Source of the DNA: Bog-473 sp035947875
Lineage (GTDB): Bacteria; Actinomycetota; Acidimicrobiia; Acidimicrobiales; RAAP-2
DNA length: 11,660 nt
Assembly: GCA_035947875.1 (NCBI GenBank)
Contig: DASZJQ010000232.1
Coordinates: 1-11,660, forward strand
Reading direction: 5' to 3'
Shown: piece after piece, positions 6,635 through 11,660 of the stretch
How positions within the stretch are numbered: position 1 is the stretch's first letter
How the letters are laid out: every line of letters starts with the position of its first letter
Notes under the pieces: model-generated
Databases searched by the model: none
What the model saw: the letters and a program-made list of their open reading frames with translations, nothing else
What the model was told of the DNA's origin: nothing
Program-made: the position numbers and the translations under genes

Positions 6635-8311
6635 TCAGAGCACCCGATCGCCGACGGCGCTTTCCAACGCCGCGGCGTCGGCCGCGCCCAACGGTTCATA
6701 GGCCGATCCCCTGGTGGGCTGCCACAGCACGGGTTCGGCGCAATTCCAACGTTCGGCCCGGAGCTCGCGCTTGAGCACCTTGTTGGTGGCGGTGATGGGC
6801 AGGGCCGATGTCATGCGCACGAAACGGGGAGCCCACTTGGTCCCGAGGTCGGCCTGGGAGGCCAGGAAGTCGGCCAACGCGCCGGGGTCGAGTGGCCCCG
6901 TACCCGGTCGGAGCTGGACGGCCGCCATGACCTGGTCACCCACCACCGGATCGGGGACGGCGTAGACGACGGCCAGGGCCACATCGGGATGGCGCTGCAG
7001 GATGCGCTCGATGGGTGCGGAGGCGAAATTCTCGCCGTCCACCCGTAGCCAGTCGTGGTCGCGTCCGGCGAAGTAGAAGAAGCCGTCATCGTCGCGATAG
7101 GCCAGATCGCCGGTCCAGTACCAACCTTCTTTGAGGCGGGCGCGCTCGGCCTCGTCGTTGCGCCAGTAGCCCTCGAAACCGGCGCCCCCCGATTTGGACA
7201 CCAGCTCGCCAATGGCCTCCTCGGCGTTGAGCAGCCGACCCTGCGGATCGAACCGCGCCCGCGGGCACTCGTCTCCCGTGGCGGCATCGAGCACCACGGT
7301 GCCTTCGGGGGCCCGGCCCAGCGCGCCGGGCGGCGAGTCGGGGGTGCGGGCCACCGTGGCGCCCCCTTCGGTCGAGCCGTAGGCGTCGGTCACCGGGACA
7401 TCGAAGCGCTCGGCGAAGCGGGTCACATCGTCGGCCGAACCTTCATTGCCAAAGACATAGAGCAGCGGGTTGTCGGCATCGTCGGGCTGTTCGGGGGTGG
7501 CCAGGATGTAGGCCAGGGGTTTGCCGACGTAATTGAAGTAGGTGGCGCCGGCCGCCCGTACATCGGGCAGGAAAGCCGAGGCGGAGAACCGACCCGGCGA
7601 GGGCAGCGCGAAGGCCGAGGCGGCCACGAGGGCCGGGGCCCAGCCCGCCATGAGGGCATTGGAGTGGAAGAGCGGCATGGCCAGGTAGCAGACGTCTGCG
7701 GGTCCGAGGCCGTACCGCGCCGCCAGGCTCTCACCGATGCGGGCCATCCGGCCCTGGGTGCACAAGCAGGCCTTGGGCGCCCCCGAGGTTCCCGAGGTGA
7801 ACAGCAGATAGCCGAGGGTCGCGGGGGTGACCGAGGGATCGAGCACGTCGGCTGCCGTGGCACCGGCGAAGCGGTCGAGCGTGTGGTGGGCGTCCGGCGT
7901 ATCGAGGACCAACGTCCGGGCACTGTCCGACGTCACCGTACCGAGGCGTTCCCCGATGCGCAGGCCCTCGACAAGGGGAAGCGAACTCGAGTCGGTGACG
8001 AGCAGCTGGCACTCGGTGTGGGTGAGATCCCGTTGCAGTTCGTCGCCCCGGTGGGTGGAATTCGCCCCGACCACCACCGCTCCGGCCAGCGCCGCCGCCT
8101 CGAGCCAGTAGATGAACTCGGGCACGTTGTCGAGCAGGACCGCCACGTGGAACGGCCCGGGACTCCGATTGGCCCGCAGCCAGGCCGCCCGCTGTGCGGC
8201 TCGGCTGACCACCTCGGCGTGGGTGAGCCTGAGGTCTCCCGCGATGAGCCCCGTTGCGGTGTCACCGGCCCGGTCGCGCACGGCCTGGGCAATTGTCTCC
8301 GGTTGCGACAT
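6635..8311 (-). CDS. fadD17: FadD17-like steroid acyl-CoA ligase
   Basis: This 558-residue ANL-superfamily adenylating enzyme would join CoA to a carboxylate via an acyl-AMP. Motifs in order are the phosphate loop TSGTSGAPK (172-180), NYVGKPLAYIL (260-270), YGSTEGG (311-317), WTGDLAYRD (399-407), the hinge/adenylate region FAGRDHDWLRVDGENF (414-429) and catalytic Lys511 in TNKVLKREL. The stretches NYVGKPLAYILATPE, DDADNPL, FGNE and DGENFASAPIERIL recall mycobacterial FadD17. That enzyme activates steroid acids with a shortened side chain and sits in the KstR regulon. The position after the P-loop Lys is Ala rather than the common Gly. GTG at 8314 is also possible, but ATG at 8311 has the better-spaced GGAGA. 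A KstR-type box lies 44 bases upstream. The ligase family is certain; the FadD17 identity is likely. Confidence 0.82.
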   Translation of the reverse strand: MSQPETIAQAVRDRAGDTATGLIAGDLRLTHAEVVSRAAQRAAWLRANRSPGPFHVAVLLDNVPEFIYWLEAAALAGAVVVGANSTHRGDELQRDLTHTECQLLVTDSSSLPLVEGLRIGERLGTVTSDSARTLVLDTPDAHHTLDRFAGATAADVLDPSVTPATLGYLLFTSGTSGAPKACLCTQGRMARIGESLAARYGLGPADVCYLAMPLFHSNALMAGWAPALVAASAFALPSPGRFSASAFLPDVRAAGATYFNYVGKPLAYILATPEQPDDADNPLLYVFGNEGSADDVTRFAERFDVPVTDAYGSTEGGATVARTPDSPPGALGRAPEGTVVLDAATGDECPRARFDPQGRLLNAEEAIGELVSKSGGAGFEGYWRNDEAERARLKEGWYWTGDLAYRDDDGFFYFAGRDHDWLRVDGENFASAPIERILQRHPDVALAVVYAVPDPVVGDQVMAAVQLRPGTGPLDPGALADFLASQADLGTKWAPRFVRMTSALPITATNKVLKRELRAERWNCAEPVLWQPTRGSAYEPLGAADAAALESAVGDRVL

Positions 8312-8315
8312 CACA

Positions 8316-8320
8316 TCTCC
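8316..8320 (-). promoter_or_regulatory. Shine-Dalgarno site favouring ATG 8311 for the ligase
   Basis: GGAGA on the minus strand ends four bases before the ATG at 8311 but only one base before the GTG at 8314, so the ATG is the likelier start. Confidence 0.6.
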
Positions 8321-8354
8321 GAATGGCTCTGACCTGGGAGGGAGTCCCCATTAA

Positions 8355-8368
8355 TGGAACACGTTGCA
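8355..8368. promoter_or_regulatory. KstR-type operator
   Basis: TGGAACACGTTGCA matches TnnAACnnGTTnnA at all eight fixed positions. That is the recalled consensus of KstR, the TetR-family repressor of cholesterol catabolism in mycobacteria and rhodococci. It lies between the divergent FadD17-like and LLM genes and overlaps the -35 box of the plus-strand promoter. I saw no second copy of the full motif in the window. KstR itself is not encoded here. Confidence 0.75.
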
Positions 8369-8387
8369 TTTTAGACCATCCCGTGTT
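8358..8387. repeat. Inverted repeat AACACG-N18-CGTGTT in the divergent promoter region
   Basis: The left arm (8358-8363) is inside the KstR-type box; the right arm (8382-8387) touches the plus-strand -10 box. The arms flank a minus-strand TAAAAT (8373-8368). A second, lower-affinity half-operator is possible. Confidence 0.55.
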
Positions 8388-8392
8388 ACCTT
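8364..8392 (+). promoter_or_regulatory. Promoter of the EHHF-type LLM gene
   Basis: A -35 box TTGCAT (8364-8369), a 17-bp spacer and a -10 box TACCTT (8387-8392, TAnnnT) form the best promoter in the window. Transcription would start near 8399, giving a leader of about 50 bases. The KstR-type box covers the -35, the expected geometry for repression. Confidence 0.6.
8368..8373 (-). promoter_or_regulatory. Candidate -10 box for the FadD17-like operon
   Basis: TAAAAT on the minus strand fits a -10 box and sits next to the KstR-type operator, giving a leader of about 50 bases before ATG 8311. No convincing -35 box is seen upstream of it. Confidence 0.4.
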
Positions 8393-8430
8393 CGCTGGAT
8401 CACGCCCGGGACCGGTCCGCGGCGCCGCAC

Positions 8431-8437
8431 GGGAGGA
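8431..8437 (+). promoter_or_regulatory. Shine-Dalgarno site for the EHHF-type LLM gene
   Basis: GGGAGGA lies 12 bases before the ATG at 8450. The spacing is longer than ideal, but no other start fits the barrel's first strand. Confidence 0.5.
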
Positions 8438-8449
8438 CGAGTCCACTCC

Positions 8450-9580
8450 ATGGAATTCGGGATTTTCAACGCCGCCTGCCTACTACCGAAATACCGTGCC
8501 CTGCACGGCGATGCCGCGGAGCACGATCGCATCATGGACGAGGTGGCCTTCATCGTGGCGGCCGACAAAGCCGGATTCAAATACACCTGGGCGTCCGAGC
8601 ATCACTTCCTGACCGACTACTCGCACCTCTCGGCCTCCGAATCGTTCCTGGCCTTCGTGGCGGCCAAGACCTCGAACATCCATATGGGCTCGGGCATCTT
8701 CAACATCACGCCTCCGGTCAACCACCCGGCCCGAATCGCCGAGCGGGTGGCGATGCTGGACCACCTCTCCGAGGGCCGCTTCGAGTTCGGTGTCGGTCGG
8801 GGCTCATCGACCACCGAGCAGCGTGGCTTCGGGATCGAGAACCCGGACATCACCCGGGAAATGGTGGCCGAAGTATTGCCCCAGATCGTGCGCATGTGGA
8901 AGGACGAGGACTACAGCTTCGACGGCGAGTTCTTCTCCATGCCCACGCGCAATGTGCTGCCCAAGCCATTTGTGTCACCGCACCCGGCCATCTGGATGGC
9001 CGCCGGGAGCCCCTCCACCTTCGACCTGGCCGCAGAGTTGGGCGTGGGCGTCCTCTGCTTCGGCTTCTCCACCCCGGACCAGCTGACGCCGTTGGTGGCG
9101 CGCTACAAAGAGAAGGTCGCCGATTGCAAGAACCCAGTCGGTGGCTTCGTCAACAACAACGTCATGATCACCACGCAGATGATCTGCATGGAGGACGGGG
9201 CCAAGGCCCGCAAGGCCTTCTTGGAGTCGGAGTCCAACTACCACCTGAGTCTGGTGTTCCGGTACCTCGACACCTTCCCCAAGCCCAAGGGCCTGCCGGA
9301 GTGGCCCGAGATCGTGCCGGGGATGGACGCCGAGACCCTCGACGCCGTCATCGCCTCGGGCGACATCGCCGTCGGGTCGCCGGACGAGGTCAGCAAGGCG
9401 ATCGAGAACTACAGCCGGACCGGGGCCGACCAACTCTCGTTCGGGATGCTCTCGACGTCGATCTCACGGGAGACCTGCGAGGAGGCCGTCGAGACGTTCG
9501 GCAAGCACGTGCTCGGAAGCTTCGACAAGAACCCGATCCACAGCACGACCACACAGCGCCTGGCCCAGGGCGGCTCGTAG
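8450..9580 (+). CDS. LLM-class luciferase-like monooxygenase (EHHF type)
   Basis: This 376-residue member of the bacterial luciferase superfamily starts its barrel at MEFGIFNAACL. It carries the WASEHHF motif (47-53), typical of the FMN-using luciferase-like group, then ITPPVNHPARIAERVAMLD (86-104), SEGRFEFGVGRG (107-118) and PAIWMAAGSPST. The EHHF motif separates it from the F420-like protein at 4894, so FMNH2 may be its cofactor; this is inference. The operator and promoter just upstream place it under probable KstR-type control with the divergent FadD17-like ligase, so a steroid substrate is plausible. Mycobacterial KstR regulons also include LLM proteins of unassigned reaction (Rv3520c, from memory). 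The gene converges on the propeller gene across a 102-bp gap (9581-9682) with no clear terminator. Confidence 0.86.
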   Translation: MEFGIFNAACLLPKYRALHGDAAEHDRIMDEVAFIVAADKAGFKYTWASEHHFLTDYSHLSASESFLAFVAAKTSNIHMGSGIFNITPPVNHPARIAERVAMLDHLSEGRFEFGVGRGSSTTEQRGFGIENPDITREMVAEVLPQIVRMWKDEDYSFDGEFFSMPTRNVLPKPFVSPHPAIWMAAGSPSTFDLAAELGVGVLCFGFSTPDQLTPLVARYKEKVADCKNPVGGFVNNNVMITTQMICMEDGAKARKAFLESESNYHLSLVFRYLDTFPKPKGLPEWPEIVPGMDAETLDAVIASGDIAVGSPDEVSKAIENYSRTGADQLSFGMLSTSISRETCEEAVETFGKHVLGSFDKNPIHSTTTQRLAQGGS

Positions 9581-9682
9581 GCGAGTTCTTTGTGGCCGAT
9601 GGCCCGAGTGCTGCGTGGTGGAGTGGCCGAGTGGCTGCTGCGGACTAGCCGGTCACCGGGCGGATTTGGGCCGGCGGCCTCG

Positions 9683-10948
9683 TCAATGGGGCGACGAGAA
9701 GGCCACCGCGGAGAAATTGACATCCAGATCGCGGTTGGCGATGAGGGTGAACGGCTGGGCGGCCAGCGTGCCGGCGTTGACCAGATAGTGGTTGTCGAGG
9801 AACGCGGTTGAGGAGAAGTTGGTGTCGGCCAGCGCGCCGCCAATGATCGTGCGGTCGCCCGGAAGCCACTGGGCCCAGCCCACCGATTCGCCAATGTTGC
9901 TGCGGGCCCCCTCGACCAGGTGGAGCGCTCCGGTGCGGGTCGTGACGACGGCCATTTGCATCGTCGGATTCACGGCTCCTGAATTCGTCCTGACGAAGAC
10001 AACGAGCTTCCTGCCGTCGGCCGAGAAGGCGCCCCCCACGTCGAACCCGTAGGGAAGGGGGGCATGGACGCTGACCGCGGCCAAGGTCGTCGAGGTGATG
10101 ATCTTGATGGGGCAGGCTCGATCGAACCCGCAATGGGCCGGGACCAGGGCCAGCTGGCTGGCGTGGCCGCCCGGAGGGGTGAACGAGTCGATGATTCCCC
10201 ACTCGTTCCCGATGACCCGAATATGGCCACTGCCGGGGTCCCAGATCCCGAAGGTGAAGACGCCGGGCTGGCCGCTCGGGCGCTCGACCACGAAGCCGTT
10301 GGCCACGGCCGCGGGCAGGGCGAAGCCGGCACCACCGCTCAGAGCCCATCCGAAGGGGATGGTGAACTGGCGCGTCGGTCCGGACCTCCCGATCGGCACC
10401 TCACTGAGATCACTGGCGGTGCGGTAGATCATGAGGTTCCGCTTGTCGGCCGAGAGAAACACGAGTTGGCCCGTTCCGTCGTTGCGGATCTGGCCGTTGG
10501 TCAGATTGAAGTCGTGCACCGTCGGCAGCGAGTAGCCCGACTGGGGTGAGAAGTTCCTCCTCGTATCGACCCAATAGACGCGACCGTTCGCCTCGACCAG
10601 GGGAGTGACGGGCGAGGCCCCGGTGTTCGTCGCCACGACGCGCTGCGTCCCCGTGATCGGATTGCCGACGTGCATTTGCGCGTCGTAGTCGATCCAGGCC
10701 ACGCCCGGTGTCGTGGCTGCCCTCACGGGAGTGACCGGTGACCGTTGGCCGTGACCGACGGTCGTCGCCGAGCGTCCCGAGTGGTGCGCGCGGAGCAGGG
10801 CGAGCGTCGTCGCTGCCGTCACCACGAGGACGAGCGACAGCACCAGCCCGATCATCCAGCGCCGCTGGCGGCGGCGATGTGCCTCCTCGAAGAGGACGTC
10901 GATCGGGGGTGCCTCGAGGTGGGTGGGGTTCTCCTTGAGGAGCGTCAC
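9683..10948 (-). CDS. Membrane-anchored probable beta-propeller protein
   Basis: No named family is recognised. The 421-residue product has a short acidic cytosolic N-terminus, a basic patch HRRRQRR (24-30) and one membrane helix (about 32-52) with no cleavage site seen. A Ser/Thr/Pro linker (about 55-80) leads to a large extracytoplasmic domain. That domain repeats strand patterns such as GVAWIDYDAQMHV, GRVYWVDTRR, QLVFLSADKRNLMIYR, FTFGIWDPGSGHIRVIG and GAFSADGRKLVVFV, which look like TolB/WD40-type propeller blades. C273 and C279 could form a disulfide outside the cell. The GTG start at 10948 overlaps the stop of the GntR gene by four bases (GTGA), so the two are translated together. The role is unknown; a sensor or lipoprotein-like surface partner of the regulator is conceivable. 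Confidence 0.8.
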   Translation of the reverse strand: MTLLKENPTHLEAPPIDVLFEEAHRRRQRRWMIGLVLSLVLVVTAATTLALLRAHHSGRSATTVGHGQRSPVTPVRAATTPGVAWIDYDAQMHVGNPITGTQRVVATNTGASPVTPLVEANGRVYWVDTRRNFSPQSGYSLPTVHDFNLTNGQIRNDGTGQLVFLSADKRNLMIYRTASDLSEVPIGRSGPTRQFTIPFGWALSGGAGFALPAAVANGFVVERPSGQPGVFTFGIWDPGSGHIRVIGNEWGIIDSFTPPGGHASQLALVPAHCGFDRACPIKIITSTTLAAVSVHAPLPYGFDVGGAFSADGRKLVVFVRTNSGAVNPTMQMAVVTTRTGALHLVEGARSNIGESVGWAQWLPGDRTIIGGALADTNFSSTAFLDNHYLVNAGTLAAQPFTLIANRDLDVNFSAVAFSSPH

Positions 10949-11304
10949 GGGAGGCCGGCGATCATCTCGATGACGTCTTCTCGTCGGTAGCCCTGATGAC
11001 GGGCAAACTCCACCAGTTCCCGCACGTGCCGAAGCACGAGGCTCTGCTCCGGTGTCCCGGTCACCGTGATCCCTCGCCCTCTGGTGAACTCCAGGAGACC
11101 CTCATCCCGCAGGATGTGCATGGCGCGCAATACGGTGTTCTTGTTCACCCCGAGCACGGCGGCGATGTCCTTGACCAAGGGGAGGCGTTCTCCCGGCCCG
11201 GCCTCTCCCTCGGCGATGGCCCGGCGGATCTCGGCCGCCACCTGGTCGTGGAGGAGCACGGGGTCGGAACGGTCGACGGTCACGCGCAGCATGGTCCTAG
11301 TCAT
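10945..11304 (-). CDS. YtrA-type short GntR-family repressor
   Basis: The 119-residue DNA-binding protein has an N-terminal winged helix-turn-helix (about 14-82). It includes LHDQVAAEIRRAIAEG (18-33), GERLPLVKDIAAVLGVNKNTVLRAMHILRDEGLL (38-71) and a wing FTRGRGITV. Only about 35 residues follow, enough for a YtrA-type dimerisation helix and too short for an FCD or UTRA effector domain. YtrA-type regulators usually repress ABC-transporter operons to which they belong; here the overlapping partner is a membrane propeller protein instead. Two starts are possible: ATG 11304, or ATG 11292 (Met5), which sits just after a candidate -10 box. Inverted and direct CCTAG-type repeats over the start are a likely autoregulatory operator. 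Confidence 0.86.
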   Translation of the reverse strand: MTRTMLRVTVDRSDPVLLHDQVAAEIRRAIAEGEAGPGERLPLVKDIAAVLGVNKNTVLRAMHILRDEGLLEFTRGRGITVTGTPEQSLVLRHVRELVEFARHQGYRREDVIEMIAGLP

Positions 11305-11316
11305 AGTAGTCCTAGG
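11294..11316. promoter_or_regulatory. Candidate GntR operator overlapping its own start
   Basis: The plus strand shows CCTAG-N11-CTAGG (11296-11316) as an inverted repeat and GTCCTAG twice as a direct repeat (11294-11300, 11309-11315). On the minus strand TACTAT (11308-11303) is a good -10 box, with a fair -35 CTGGCA (11332-11327) 18 bases upstream. Promoter and repeats coincide, as in autoregulated YtrA-type genes. Confidence 0.5.
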
Positions 11317-11362
11317 GCAGGCCGAATGCCAGCGGGGACGTGACGGTCACGGCTGCCAGGGC

Positions 11363-11394
11363 GCCACGCCGCCACGCCGCCACGCCGCCACGGC
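11363..11394. repeat. Four 8-bp tandem repeats in the intergenic region
   Basis: GCCACGCC occurs three times in a row (11363-11386), followed by GCCACGGC (11387-11394). The array lies between the divergent GntR and Ddn-type genes, in a 141-bp gap. It is an unstable-looking microsatellite with no evident function. Confidence 0.85.
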
Positions 11395-11441
11395 GCCGCA
11401 GCGCCACTGAGGCGGGGCGTGGGTGATCGCCAGCAAGAACT

Positions 11442-11447
11442 TACGAT
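11442..11447 (+). promoter_or_regulatory. Candidate -10 box for the Ddn-type gene
   Basis: TACGAT fits TAnnnT and ends seven bases before the in-frame GTG at 11455, which would make a leaderless mRNA starting at that GTG. The box overlaps the alternative ATG at 11446. No clear -35 box is seen. Confidence 0.35.
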
Positions 11448-11660
11448 GGGCGCCGTGCTGGCCACGATCACGGTGTGGTTCGATCGAGTGGTCGGGCGCC
11501 ATTCGTACCGGGTCCACTGCTTCTTGTATCGATGGACGGACGGGGTGATTGGGCATCGCACCATGGCCGGACCGATACTGCTGCTGACCACGGTGGGTCG
11601 CAGAACCGGTCAGCAACGAACGCACCCCCTCTTGTACATGCCTGATGGCTCGAACTTTGT
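11446..11660 (+). CDS. Ddn-type deazaflavin-dependent nitroreductase family, 3'-truncated
   Basis: The open frame runs from ATG 11446 off the right edge (71 codons seen). The visible part reads FLYRWTDGVIGHRTMAGP, then ILLLTTVGRRTGQQRTHPLLYMPDGS. That matches the start of F420-dependent nitroreductase (Ddn/PF04075-like) proteins, in which a short amphipathic N-terminal helix precedes a split-barrel domain with the LLLTTxGRxTGxxRTxPLLY signature. Members reduce quinones or related substrates with F420H2 and some are membrane-associated. The start could be ATG 11446 or GTG 11455 (see the -10 box). The gene is divergent from the GntR gene. Substrate cannot be stated. Confidence 0.78.
   Translation, partial: MGAVLATITVWFDRVVGRHSYRVHCFLYRWTDGVIGHRTMAGPILLLTTVGRRTGQQRTHPLLYMPDGSNF

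Noticed and set aside
6616..6699. Upstream extension of the methyltransferase to 6699
   Set aside because: The extra 28 residues overlap the ligase gene, look unlike the family's N-terminus, and ATG 6615 fits the fold's first helix.
7055..8332. 425-residue plus-strand open frame opposite the FadD17-like gene
   Set aside because: No domain is recognisable, it is rich in Gly/Arg/Val and it fully overlaps a well-supported ligase on the other strand.
9623..9636. tRNA-like D-arm string (GTGGCCGAGTGGCT) suggesting a tRNA-Ser/Leu or its remnant
   Set aside because: No acceptor stem, anticodon arm or T-arm (TTC-type loop) follows at the right distance; the string is better read as part of a degenerate direct repeat with 9599-9616.
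8254..9648. 464-residue plus-strand frame overlapping the EHHF-type LLM gene
   Set aside because: It is Arg/Gly/His-rich, spans the promoter and operator region, and lies out of frame with a clear luciferase-family protein.
9649..9659. CCGGTCACCGG as a terminator hairpin between converging genes
   Set aside because: The arms are five bases with a one-base loop and no following T-run.

Overview
The window is GC-rich and densely coding, with actinobacterial traits: ATGA/GTGA gene overlaps, many GTG starts, TAnnnT-type -10 boxes, possible leaderless starts, luciferase-like and F420/deazaflavin-type oxidoreductases, and relatives of mycobacterial steroid-catabolism proteins. The gene order and divergence argue against Mycobacterium itself. 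An uncultured or environmental actinobacterium (for example Acidimicrobiia) is my best guess, but the sequence cannot settle this.

Region 1 (1-3517, + strand) is a tightly overlapping operon related to the mycobacterial cholesterol side-chain (igr) operon. It holds the 3' part of chsH2 (MaoC-like plus DUF35), a chsE1/FadE28-like acyl-CoA dehydrogenase, chsH1 (MaoC-like hydratase) and ltp2 (thiolase-fold aldolase). In the known pathway these proteins remove the last propionyl side-chain unit from a steroid CoA thioester: ChsE1-ChsE2 dehydrogenates, ChsH1-ChsH2 hydrates, and Ltp2 bound to the ChsH2 DUF35 domain performs the retro-aldol cleavage. The ChsE2 partner is not in the window and may lie upstream.

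Region 2 (3628-5808) holds a small ABM-domain protein (-), a divergent tandem-DUF427 protein (+) and an LLM-class oxidoreductase (+) that may be expressed from a leaderless mRNA.

Region 3 (5875-9580) holds a minus-strand pair, a FadD17-like steroid acyl-CoA ligase followed by a SAM methyltransferase. A second, EHHF-type LLM protein is transcribed divergently. The shared intergenic region carries an exact match to the KstR consensus TnnAACnnGTTnnA, overlapping the -35 box of a good candidate promoter. This ties the region to the same steroid theme as region 1.

Region 4 (9683-11660) looks unrelated to steroid metabolism. A short YtrA-type GntR repressor gene overlaps by four bases a gene for a membrane-anchored, probably beta-propeller extracytoplasmic protein. 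The right edge cuts the start of a Ddn-type deazaflavin-dependent nitroreductase family gene. No rRNA, intact tRNA, CRISPR array or insertion sequence was seen, and no gene-free stretch exceeds 300 bases.
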